Shown one piece after another: positions 24,148 to 35,902 of a stretch of DNA of 64,000 nt (the stretch's first letter is position 1; the number at the start of each line of letters is the position of its first letter). The translations under genes and the position numbers were made by a program. Under the pieces are notes generated by a model that did no database searches, was not told the origin of the DNA, and saw only the letters and a program-made list of their open reading frames with translations. The stretch is from Rotaria sordida. Taxonomy: Eukaryota > Rotifera > Eurotatoria > Philodinida > Philodinidae. The stretch is from the NCBI GenBank assembly GCA_905250125.1, contig CAJNOL010000105.1, positions 192,104-256,103 of the forward strand. Direction: 5' to 3'.

Positions 24148-24497
24148 TACATGAATCTTACTTTGTAGACTTTCTTGCAATTATTTCATTTTTCCTCTAA
24201 CTTATGCTAATATGGACAGAATGAAAAATTATAACAATTTTGCCCGTTCGATAAAAGGTCTTCTCGTTTATTCTATTAAAATTTATACAAAAAAAAAAAA
24301 CTTTTTTTGATTAGAAATCTGATCACTTAGTATAAAAACGTCACTTGAATCATCGGCGACATTGTGGATTCTTTATTCCTATCAATAAACTATATCATGC
24401 ATATAAAACGACAGAGACTAAAATTTACGAAATTACATTTATCAAATATCTATTTAGTGTCAAAATCAAAGAAAGAAAACACACTTCAAAAATCAAT

Positions 24498-26864
24498 TTA
24501 TGAAAATTCATTGAGCCATTCGAATGATGCTTTACTTGAATCTGAAAATCAAAAACAAAAAAAGAGCCCATATTGAGATATTTCTCTCTACATTTCTCTT
24601 ACCATTATATTCAAGTCCAATAAAATCTTGATAAAATGGTGCAAGAAGTTTCGAAAGAAAATATCGATGATTAACTTCTCCATCTTCATTCATTGGACAA
24701 TCGCGTTTAGGTGTTTGTGAAATTTGAACATGTCCAATAAATGGTATCATTTCCTGAACAAAAAAAAATAGTGATAATTGTTTAAGAATTAGTTAAATTC
24801 AATTTGAATACTTCAACTCGTTCAGTTAAATTTCCATGTAATCGTTGTAAATGAAATGAATCAAGCATAATTTTTAAATTAGCGATTTTTGATGATTTAA
24901 CAATATCCATTGCTATCGAATATGATTGTAAATAATAATTTAATCGTGTTGAGAGTGGTTCAATTAGACATATTATATGATGTGGTTGAAAAAATCGAGC
25001 TGCTTGATACACAAGATCAATAATCTTTTGTCTAAAAAACAAACCGAAAATTGTAAAATAACATAGCGATGCTTTGAATGCGTTAATCTTTGAATTTAAT
25101 TACACCTACAATAGCATAGACAGTTGATTCTTGAAGTTTCTCTACACATCTTGATGATTTTTGTTTAAATAGAAAATCTTTGTAATTCAACAAATAGATT
25201 TGAATAAGTACTAGTATAATTTCTTCAAAAATTCTTCATATGATTAGACATGTGAAAGCTCACTGTTCAAAGTACCAATTCCTTTAGAAGAACTGAATGT
25301 AGTGATCTGGTTTTTTTTTGTCGAGAACGAGTCTACGGATGCTAGTAGCTCTAATCGTTGACTGTTCCAGTTTTTCATTTTATGGGAATGTATGCTATGA
25401 GTTTGTGGATGTACAGAGGACATTCACGTCCCTTTAGCAGTGCTTCATCCAGCGTAGAGGCTGAGGAAGCCCCGCACCCCTCCGAGTATCGAGTTGATCC
25501 TTTTGGAGCTTGTGGTTCTGGTACCATTTACTATGTGTCTGTACTGCCAACAATAGATGTTCACCCTCTCGGAGTTCTAAATCATCCTTTCAGAAGAAAA
25601 AAATCCAGATAAAACACTGCCCTTTAATAGTTGGAAAAAGTTTAGCTATTAGACATAGATCACCTAGAGTCATTCTATTTAAGTACAGGCACAAGTTCTT
25701 ACATGACAGACCATCAGTTCATGAGCTGGATGATGAATAGTTTCATTTGCAATGTTCCAGCTTATGATTCGGCTTTCGACTCAAATAAGATGATATCGAT
25801 ACGAGTGTACTTGTTCAGAACATGGTTCAGTACAATTAAGGGTACAAGGGTAAATGCTTAGCATACAAATAAAAATTTAACACAAAGATACAAAGTATCT
25901 ATATACCATCTGAGGTTTTTTAATATTTTTTTGAATAACATTTGTTCATAGGTCATTCCATGCTTCATCGGTCACATTTTTCAGTTAACGTTGTTATTTT
26001 AGGATTCTTCTTAGAAATTTTGTATTTGATAAGTTTCCATACTAGCTCAGTAATGTTAAGAATGAAATGACCTGTTGACAAATGTTATTCAAGAATATAT
26101 TAAAAATACTCAAAAAATATACGAACACTTTGCATCTTTTCATTAAATGTTTATTTGTATTTTGAGTCTCTATTCTTATGTCTCTATGAATTCGATCTAA
26201 TCATAAACTCGGTATTTTTATATTAAAAATATGATTCGCAAGTTTTTTGTCGTTAGTAGTATTCACTCAAATTGATTTTGGCTCTTCATACCGACATATT
26301 TTGACTTATTCAGAGGCTACATATCATTGATTTGGTTAAATTTTGCTAATGTTAGAATACATAAACTTACGATTCTTAGCATATCTCGACGAATGACTAA
26401 TTATTATGTTAAAATATGCAATGAAGAGCATAAAAAATATTCATACATAATCTTACCGATCAGAATCATTCGTAATATCCATCATCACTAAATGAACTTT
26501 TTTGACATTCAATGCTTTTGCATAGTCAAGTGTACGATTAAGAACCAATTGTTGATAATCATTAAAAGAAGGTATCATATTAGTTTGATCATAAAGTGGT
26601 AAACTATTAATCAAAATCCATTTTAATGATTTATTATTTGATATTATCTCTTTCCAATTATTCACAGATACATCATACGGATTTTGACATTCAATAGCAT
26701 CAAATCGATAATCTTTTCTATATACAATAATAGATTAGCAAAACATAGAAAAAAGAAAAAAGATTTGATTTCTCAATTGTTTACCGTTGAACAATATGAA
26801 TATATCGTTCAGTAAGTTTTGGTATATCATTGAATAATGTAGATATATTAGGACAAAAACGCAT
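24498..26864 (-). CDS. HYI: Putative hydroxypyruvate isomerase
   Basis: Starts MRFCPNISTLFNDIPKLTER at 26864. Later exons give FDAIECQNPYDVSVNNW, a TLDYAKALNVKKVHLVMM strand, then QKIIDLVYQAARFF and CLIEPLS. These are followed by LDSFHLQRLHGNLTE and DGEVNHRYF...FIGLEYN. The Glu of LIEPLS and the Glu of GLEYN match the two catalytic acids of the xylose-isomerase-like TIM barrel, and the LDSFHLQ His/Asp match metal ligands. A last small exon (24541-24498) adds DSSKASFEWLNEFS, matching the family's C-terminal helix. Total is about 255 residues. The enzyme interconverts hydroxypyruvate and tartronate semialdehyde. One intron (about 25033-26457) is 1.4 kb, far longer than its neighbours, and contains no gene. 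It is last in a possible four-gene operon. Confidence 0.88.
25034..26456. other. Large intron of HYI
   Basis: About 1.4 kb against typical introns near 60 nt here. A somewhat less AT-rich patch at about 25340-25740 has overlapping open frames without recognisable domains, which suggests an inserted and decayed sequence. Confidence 0.5.
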
Positions 26865-27031
26865 CTATCTTCTACAAGAATTTAATAAATAAATATCAAA
26901 GTTGAATTGTTTTTTTTTATTTCCTCATAGAGAAAACACAAAATAATTCTATACACTCAAGTCATTAAAACAAAAAAAGAAAAAATGACATTGAGAACAA
27001 TAAAGAGATGCACAATATAAAATTCTTTTCA

Positions 27032-30000
27032 TTATGTATTCGAGGAAACAATTGTTGATGCATGATCTAAAACAGAAAAGAAAAACACATTTTATATATA
27101 TTTATAAATTTTAATTATTTAATAAGTACCAATAAATTCTTTAACACATTTTCGTTCTTCTTCAGTACGAAATGGTATTGTACCAGCAATAGCTTCTTTT
27201 TGAAGTAAAGGTAGAAATAATTGTACAAATGATGGTTCATAAGGAGGACCAATCATTTCAAGAACCTTTATCAAAAACATCAACAACAATAAATTTACAA
27301 TTTTAAATAAAATCATTTAATTTACTTCAAAAACAAAATGACGAATTAGTGATACATCAGTATCTTGTTGTTCCCAACGTTTTTTCATATATTCTAATAT
27401 TGGATGTACATACGAACAACTAAGCATATGTACCATACGATCAAGAATTGTCTTTTTAAATTCCAACTAAAAAAACAAATATATATATATATTCATGTAT
27501 CATTCAGAGGCCGAAACAGGGTAGGAAGAGCTTTTTTCGAACTCTGGTTTGGCTTCTGTTATGATTGTAAACAATTAAATTATCTTACATGAACAAGTGT
27601 ATCAAGTTCAGCAAATGTTGCTTCAAAAAAACGAACTAACAATTCAAAAGCTTTTTGATGTAATAAAAAATGTAGACTAACAATCTAAACAAAATTTCCA
27701 TTAAGATTTATAATTAAGAAAAAAAAACAAAACTTTTCTATTTACTTCATCAATAATAATTAAATGAACAGGCGTTGTACCTTGATCTAGTTTAAAATAA
27801 CTTGGATCAAATATACGAAATTCAATCCAACGAAGAACACATGCAGCTACTATTGGAAATCTAAGACATAAAATATAATTCATCGAATGATTTTATTTAT
27901 TTTCAAATTTTTGAAAACTATTACCGAAGACATTTATAAAGTTCATTGAGATCACTAATAAGATCAACAGTTGATTTTGAACTAATACATATTTCAAGAG
28001 CTTTTTCAAGTGCTATAGTTGTTTGAGATAATTCTTCTTTACTATTGACGGTATTTTTTCGTGAACTCTATGAAAAGAAAAGAAATTCTTTTGGTTTTAT
28101 TTTCGTGTTGAAAAAAAAAAACTTACTTACTTTTTTATTTGTTTCAGCAACACTACATGCATAAGCAAGTAGACCAATATATTTTGGTCGATGTTCAGGA
28201 TTTAATGTTGAATCAGGATCAAATAATTGTGTTATTAATAATTCTAATGAAGAATATTTACTATTATTAAATCAAATTTCTATCTTTTTTTTACCAATAA
28301 AAGCTGGTTTTCGAATAAGATCAACAGGTGGTGCATCAGGTGATTGATAAATTTTATAAAGCTATGAAAAAAAAAATAATAATTTTGATTCAGGAATATA
28401 AATATGAAAGTACTTACAGTAGTTACATCAGCTGGATTTAGAGCTTTTTTAGATAACATAGCACAAAGTGGTTGATAAACTTTAGGATAAGCTGTTGTAC
28501 CATCAAGTGTTAGAGTTATTTCAGTTACATTATGACCTCTAGTTAAAAATTCAATCAAAACAAACGTGTTAGTTATTATTATAATAAAAGAGTTATTTCT
28601 TTTTTTTTTACTTTTCTTTTGCATGTAATTCAATTTCTTCAGAAATTCGTCGAATAATCATTGATTTAGCATCATTAGAAAGTGATGATAGGACACTTTG
28701 TGCATATAAATATGTATGTTCACTATGACAAGCCAATTGCTAATAGAATAAAAAAAATCCAAGTATAGAGAGTAGAAATTCAATTTTTTTATATGATATT
28801 TCTTTTTTAGATAATATAACTGCTGATAGTTTCAACAAAATGATTATGTCATTGACTATTAACAACAAAAAGAAATTTTCCCAAAAATAAAACTATTTCG
28901 TTTTTATTTATATTAGAAGTTTTTGTAACTCATGTGAGTGAGAATATGAAAATATCAGGTACCGGAAATTCAAAATTTGAGTAACATTTTTTTTGCCGAT
29001 TTTTTCTCTGACTATATGACGAATAAGTTTCATTACAGAGGCATCGTTTGAATATGTCAAAAACAATATATTTGTAGGTAACTCGACAAGCTCTATCCAA
29101 CCATGATAAAAAGAGTCAAAAACAAAAACTAATTGTGCTCGAATTTTGAATCATTGGCACCTTATATATAACTTTTTATTACAGTACATTTATGAAATTT
29201 CTCTCATAAAATGAACCTGAATTTTTTTTTTGTCTTCAAATCTTAAATCGAAGAAAGAAATAAAAGTTCAATTGTCTAGATATATAAACATACGACAAGT
29301 TCTTGAATATTTCTTTTCCATTCATCTGCTTCACTATCAATAGTTCGTTGTATTGTTGTCATAAGTACTTTTGTAAATACTTCAACTTGTTGTGCAGCTA
29401 CAGGTACACTTGTTATTTCATCTTCATGACCCGAATCAACTAAAAGCTATTTTCGAAAGACAAATTTTTATTTAAAACAAAAACTTTCTTTTTCTCTAAT
29501 TTTTACTTTTATTGTAAAATTTAACATAAGACAATGTGGATATTCTTCAGCTAGTTTATAAATCATTGAACGCCAATTCATATGTTCAGTCATTTCAGTT
29601 AACCATGATGGTACCTAAATAAAATAAAGATTAACATTTATTTTCTAGATAAAGAAAATAAAATAAAAAATAAATATTTACTCCTCCTGCTTCAAAAATA
29701 CTATCAGCTTTTTTAGGTTCAAAATGTTTTTCAATTAATGTTTGTAAATGTTGTACAATCATATTTACAACATCAACTGGTTCAACACCTGTTAATATCA
29801 ACCAATCAGCCATTAATGTAGCTGTTTGAGCAATAGCCATATAATTTTCTGATAATAATTCAATAACTTGATCAGGTGCACCACCATGTCGAAAATAACT
29901 AAAGACAAAAACAAAAGTAGAAATCATTTAATGATTTACGTTACAAATATATCGAACAAAAAAAAATTTTTTTTTTCGAATTTTTACATAAGTTAAAACA

Positions 30001-30334
30001 ACAATTTAATTTTACTTTCTATATTAACATAGCATTTCACATCTCAATGATTACCTATTTTTTCGAGATTTATTAGATTAATCATATTATATATTTGAAC
30101 TGTACTAAAAAAAAGACATAATTCTGAAGTGTCAGTTCTCAGCTAGATATCGACTTTCAGCATAATATCCTATATTTCATGATAAGATCCCTAAAAGTGC
30201 TGTATACTCTGTAGGTTTGATTTTTCTTACTCTTTGATCGTATCAAAAACTTTTGGTTCCATAATAAAATCAGTTGATGAAAATAATTGTACACATTGTT
30301 TTTGAATTTGTTCATCTTCATTTTCTGTTTCCAT
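27032..30334 (-). CDS. NELFCD: Negative elongation factor complex subunit C/D
   Basis: Starts [20 protein letters not shown] at 30334. It continues through [33 protein letters not shown] and [13 protein letters not shown], then [11 protein letters not shown]. Later exons give [43 protein letters not shown], and [19 protein letters not shown] with EAIAGTIPF. These match NELF-C/D (TH1) in order over its whole length. A final exon (to 27032) completes [21 protein letters not shown] pairs with NELF-A to hold RNA polymerase II at promoter-proximal pauses. There are many short introns. One intron (about 28745-29290) contains a dispersed repeat. The ATG follows a TTTTTATAG acceptor-like sequence by 7 nt, and the gene lies 161 bp downstream of CNP. 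Confidence 0.95.
28985..29160. repeat. Dispersed repeat, copy 1 (NELFCD intron)
   Basis: The core GTAACTCGACAAGCTCTATC and its flanks (GTTTGAATATGTCAAAAAC, GCTCGAATTTTGAATC) match, in reverse orientation, 33396-33575 in the CNP intron. I see no coding capacity. Confidence 0.65.
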
Positions 30335-30495
30335 TTTATTTCTATAAAAATCAATTTAATCTGAAATAAAAAAGAAAAATAAGTTTTTCTAATACAAAAA
30401 AACAAAAGATAAGAAAAGCTTTTTTTCTCTTTTCAAGCTTGATTATAAGAAAACTTTGACAGAAAACAAAAAAAAAAAGAAAATAACAAAACTGA

Positions 30496-33400
30496 TTAAT
30501 GAAAATATCCACTAAAAATAGTTTCAATTGGAATTGGTTCTTTTAAATAAACAATACAATTTCCATTACCAAAAAATTTCATAACTGTTCGTTCATCATT
30601 ACTTTCAGGTATAGGAATATTTTTTTCAATAATATCACTTTCTTTTTTAATCATATCAAGTATATCAGAACCTGTTTGTGATGCATTTATACCCGGTGCA
30701 ACACCACATGTTAAATGTGCACGAGAAAGATAACCAAATGTTGGATGAAGAAATGAAATTTTTTCTGATATATTTGATGTTAATACTTTATCAACTAAAA
30801 GTATATCATCATCACCTAATGATCTAACCATAGATGTATTATAATCATCATTTGTATTTAAATTATCCGTTGTTGTTATTTTTGATTTATTATTACGACG
30901 ATGTGGACGAGATTTTTTATTATCATTAGTAACAATTTGAGATGATGATGATGATGATGCTGATTCGTTCTTTGGTAGTTCATTATCATCTTGATCCCAT
31001 AATGCCCATGTATGACGATCAGGAAAAAGAAGACGTGCAGCTTGAATGATTGATTATAGGAGAAAAAAAAGAAGAAATTATTTTATTCTTTTTTTATTTT
31101 ATTTTATTATTTTACCTAAAGTACGTGGTGTTATAGTAAATCCAACGATATAAGCTCGAAACATTTTACCAAGTGAATGTGATATTAAATGATTAGCAGC
31201 ATAATTTGTATAATCTTTTCGACTTTGATCTGTTATTTTTCCAATAAATTTCATTGTACAATGAAGAATTTTTGTTTGAACACTCATATTTGAACGACTT
31301 AGTAAATTATGAACTGCTGTATCTGTAAAAAAAAAAAAAAAGAACAACACAATATAAGATGTTATGAAAATCCACCCACAAAGTTTTTGTGAATAACTCT
31401 TAAGCAGTTTAAATAATTTATAAATTTTTTTTTAATAATAATATTATAGTATATTCTTTGACGTTTTTTGTTCTGTATATTGTCAAATAAACGTCTGTGT
31501 TTATAAACATTAGACTAAAAATAATTTTCTTAATGGCCAAATTCAAGTCACTTGTCGTTGTGAAAGGAAAATAATAAGTCTGATTTGACATACGAACATC
31601 ACACATAGACTGTACTACATAGGAATGCTTTTGCAAAATCGGTGTAGTAGTAAATGAACAACAATTTGAAAGATGTTGAAAAATTACAAAAGAGAAAATC
31701 GATGAAATTCAAGCTGAGTGTTCGGTTTAGAACAATAGTCTACTTCAGTTCACGAACAACAGCAGACCGATTTATTACTTAATCTCTTCCAATGAAAATA
31801 TACAATTTATCGAACAACTTCACGAAGAAAATTTATAAGAGCAAGTTGAATCTGCCAAGCGTAGAGATGTGTAGGGTAAACTTTTTTCGTACCCTATACT
31901 CTGACTGAGAGAAATTTTCTAAATATTTCTAGTCAAATACTGATGCCAATTTTGGAAAATATCAATGAGCAGGAGAACTCATTATTTTTCGGATGAAATT
32001 TCTTGTGGATGGTAGGACAATGCTCTACGATTTTCCAAAAAATTCATTCAAAAGACTATCGACGGAAGGACAATGTGTACCTCTGGTTATGTTAATGTTT
32101 AAAATAAAAACCAATAAGAGAAATAAATTAATTTTAGAAAATTTGTTGTAAAGCAAATTATATGAAATAAAAACTATCATATTATTTAAAAAAAAATTAT
32201 TTGAATTGTTTAAGAGTTATTCATGGAAATCATCCAACCGGATTTTTGTCACATCCTGTAATTTTTTTTTCTCCTACTTTTATCTCGACTAATTTGTGCT
32301 AGATCTTTTTTTAATTGAGGAAATATTTGTAATGTTTGTTGAAAATAATCATAAGCCTCTTGAAGAACATAATTTGATTGTTCATGATTAAGAAATAAAC
32401 CAAAATAAAATGGTATAAGTGGCTGATATTGACGTAGACGTGCTTCAATTATATCCATTGGAACTTTATGTGTATTTCTATCTATAAAATAAATGCAAAA
32501 AATTCGACTATCTTTCTTTCAATTATAAATTATTAACTAACTCATTAATATATTTGCATCACGTTTCCAATTCGTTCGTGGTTCAACAATAATAACAATA
32601 TAACCATAATTAGATGCTTTTTGAAAATATGGTTTACATTCATCCATTCGAATATTTGTATTATCAACAATTACAGCAAGAATATTATTTCTTAGAGAAA
32701 ATAAATATATATTAAAAAAAAAAAAAACATTATTAAGATTGAAATTTTTACTTGCAAGCATCTTCTGTTTGTTGTTGACATCGAAGATGTGCTTCACCGA
32801 TTTTGTCTCGGTTGAAATTATAATTACCTTGACTATCAATAAAATAATTATCAGCCGAACAAACAACAACCGATTTTGAATATATTCTTTTAAGAATAGT
32901 AACAATTGTTGATTTACCTAATCATCGAACATTAATTATAATCGAATATTGTTATTTCAGATACCTGATCCAGGAAGTCCACGCATTAAAAACATAACCT
33001 AGAATGATTTTAATAAATGATAATTTTCGAAGACAAAAAAAATAGATGAAAAGAGAAATGACAATCAGCAGTAACTAATTATTTTATTCGCTGATACTTC
33101 TCAGATATCTAGAAAACTCGTCTGTTTCTTGGGGAAAACAGACTTGCTTTTAGAAAAATCTAAACTTTCTATAGTAGGCGCTTTTGAATAGTCTGAAAAA
33201 TGTCTATTATAGAGAGGTTATACTGTATTAACAATCATTTACTTATTAGGTATTTAGAATAATTTTAAACCAGAAAGATAATTTGATAGATAAAATAAAT
33301 GTAAACCTCGAGTCTAAATATTTGAGAAGCGCAGAGGTGAGTGTTATGGTATTTTGTACAATACCACATATTCTGTCGTGTTTCTATTTTGTGTAAGATG

Positions 33401-34364
33401 TTGACGATTCGAAATTTGAGCAAAATTTTTTTGGTATGGTTGGATAGATTTTGCCGAGTTACGTATAAAAATGTTGTTTTTGACTTATTCAAACAATGTT
33501 TCTATAAGCCTTGATGAGCTCAATATTTATTCGAACGTTTTATTTGTCACAGAGTTAGAGAAAAATGATGCATGTTTTTTGAAACATATTGTTTGATTAT
33601 TGAGAAACTCGGTTGTTTTCAATACGAGTTTGTATTCAAACATTTTGACCATCAGAACAGAAATTCCAAATTAAATGAATATCACATTCAGAATCAGCAG
33701 GAAACTTTGCATCGAATAGTATACTCAATACTCAAAATAAATTTTCGTTAAGTTTCGACCTTGGTAGGAAGCACACATGAGAGTATTCTAAAATAATATT
33801 GAGGGAATATAATGATCCAAATTTGACGAAAACTCGTTTTGAGTATTGAGTATATTATTCAATGTAGATTTTAGTACTGATTCAGAATATCATATTCGTT
33901 TCATTTGAAAGTCAAGTTCTGATAATCAAAAATCTTTGAATACAAACTCATATTTATATACGTTTTGCTATCGTATCGAAAAACTTAGTTTTCTTAACAA
34001 TTAAATAATATTTTTCAAAAAGTTCATTTCTGCAATCATCCTACAAGACTATGATTTTAATGATATGTATATCCAACAAATACCTTAGTTTGACGAAGAT
34101 GAGCAATCGTTTCAGGACATGTTAAAAATGGATATGATAAAGTATAAAAATCATCCAATTGTTGAATACCAATTATTCGAAGTTGTGTCTGTTGCTTCTA
34201 AAATAAAATATATTATTAAAATTAAATTGCAATAATTAATAAAATATTAATCCTCTAAAGTAAAATCTATTAAATAAATTCACAATAAATAACATTGAAT
34301 ATACACTTACTTCATTTGAAGAAATATTTTGCATTAAACACGATGGCGAAAACCAATCAGACAT
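30496..34364 (-). CDS. CNP: 2',3'-cyclic-nucleotide 3'-phosphodiesterase (CNPase) homologue
   Basis: Starts MSDWFSPSCLMQNISSNE at 34364, directly after TTTTTAG. An N-terminal kinase-like domain has MRGLPGSGKST (Walker A, split by an intron at 32940), VVCSADNYF, VIVDNTNIRMDE and VIIVEPRTNWKRD, then PLIPFYFGLFL. The C-terminal 2H-phosphoesterase domain has two His-x-Thr motifs, LHCTMKF and AHLTCG, which form its active site, and a FGNGNCIVYL...IFSGY end. All blocks match vertebrate CNP in order. Differences are a Ser/Asn-rich linker between the two motifs (about 31000-30840) and no C-terminal CaaX box: the protein ends SGYFH, so it should lack prenyl membrane anchoring. Two introns are unusually long (about 31340-32270 and 33000-34080). 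Confidence 0.92.
33396..33575. repeat. Dispersed repeat, copy 2 (CNP intron)
   Basis: Reverse-oriented partner of 28985-29160. Similarity includes GTTGGATAGATTTTGCCGAG, the adjoining ACGTATAAAAATGTTGTTTTTGA part, and weaker matches toward 33575. Confidence 0.65.
33600..33965. repeat. Fold-back (inverted-repeat) element in a CNP intron
   Basis: The arm at about 33620-33750 (from ACGAGTTTGTATTCAAACAT to GAATAGTATACTCAATACTC) is the reverse complement, with mismatches, of about 33825-33960. The arms are about 130 bp around an approximately 80-bp loop, like a MITE. Dispersed repeat copy 2 lies next to it, so both could be parts of one insertion. Confidence 0.65.
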
Positions 34365-34521
34365 CTAAAAATTTAACAAAAAAAAAAGCCAATTGTCAAT
34401 CTCTAATATACCTAATGATCAATTTCGTGCAAAAAAACAGATGTAATAATAATGATAATAATAATAATAATTTAACAAAAACAAACGCACTCCAAAACAA
34501 AAGATAACTAGAAAATCAATA

Positions 34522-35902
34522 TTATGATTTATTTGTATTGTTATCATTCATCTCTTTTGAAATAAGATGAACAGCATCAATAAACCATTTAACATTATCA
34601 ACTGATATGTCCGGATATATTCCATGACCTAAATTAGCAATATATCTTTTTGTTCCAAATATTTCAAGCATTCGTCGAACAAATTTTTCTAAATTTTCTT
34701 TTGATGCATAAAGTGCACATGGATCAAGATTTCCTTGAAGTGTTAATGTTGAATTTTCTTTTCGTAATAAATCTATATTTGTTGATGTAATTGTCCAATC
34801 AAGGCTAATAACATCAAATAAACCACTTTTAGCTAAATCTTGTAGACCAAAATGTGCATCTTTAGCAAAAACAATTATGGGTACAGATGAAATTTGTCGT
34901 TTTGAAAGTTCATCACGAACACCTTTAGCAATTTGACAAAGATATGGTAATGAAAAACGATTGAATAAATCTGGTGTTAAACAAGCACAATGAGATTCAA
35001 ATAATTGAACAAGTTGTGCACCAGCAGATATTTGTTCAACAAGATGATCAATTATAAAATTAGCAAGTAAATTAAGAAGATCATGTGATTCATTTTCATA
35101 ACTATATAACCAACGTTTTGCTTTTGACATTGTTGTACTGGCTTTACCTAAGGAATAAAATATCTTACAAAAAAAATTCTACAATTTTCTTTTTGTTTTC
35201 GATATTATCAATAGTATGATTTCTGATATTGTTTTTTTCTTTCGATGATTTTTCTAATCAAATATATCAAGTATATGAAATACTCATAATTCAAAATGAC
35301 ACCTGTTACATACTATAAAACCTGTCAAAATAAGATTTACAATTGTTTATCAGAAGATTTATTATACAATAATCAAAAAAACAAAAAGTTTATTTTCATC
35401 ATCAAATCCTACCTTCAATCATGTACGACATAAGAGTCCATGGAGCACCACTAAATCCTATTAATGGACATTGTCCATCAAGTGTACGTCTTGTTAATGT
35501 AATAGCTTCATAGACATATTTTAATTCTATACTAGCTTTACGTGTTCGATCAATTTTAGTATTTAAATCTTCAGGTACTTTAAGTGGTTGAGGAAAACAT
35601 GGTCCTTCATTAGGTACCATTTCAACATCCATACCAAGTGCTTGTGGTATAACAAGAATATCACTGAAAATAATTGCAGCATCAAGATCATATCGACGTA
35701 CTGGTTGGAGTGTAACTTCACATGCAAGTGTTGGTGTACGACATACTTCAAAAAATGGATGTTGAGCACTAATTGCTTTATATTCAGGTAAATAACGACC
35801 AGCTTGACGCATAATCCATATTGGTACACGTTCAATTGGTTCACCGCGACATGCACGAAGAATAAGATCATTTTTTAATGGAGGAAAATCATTTGAAGAC
35901 AT
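34522..35902 (-). CDS. UROD: Uroporphyrinogen decarboxylase
   Basis: Two exons (35902-35413 and 35147-34522) give 371 residues, against 367 in human. The start [20 protein letters not shown] leads into [15 protein letters not shown], the substrate-phosphate-binding signature, and [13 protein letters not shown], whose Asp is the catalytic residue. [51 protein letters not shown] and NLGHGIYPD complete the family pattern. It converts uroporphyrinogen III to coproporphyrinogen III in cytosolic haem synthesis. It is first in transcription order of the head-to-tail set UROD-CNP-NELFCD-HYI. A TATTTTAG acceptor-like site lies about 20 nt upstream of the ATG. Confidence 0.97.

Noticed and set aside
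24364-24576. Plus-strand 70-residue frame
   Set aside because: Overlaps antisense the small last exon of HYI, which matches the family C-terminus.
25358-25740. Two overlapping plus-strand frames inside the large HYI intron
   Set aside because: No domain, no splice context and antisense to the host gene; at most a decayed insertion.
35563-35871. 102-residue frame within UROD on the same strand, and a plus-strand frame at 35588-35791
   Set aside because: Shadows of the UROD coding exon.
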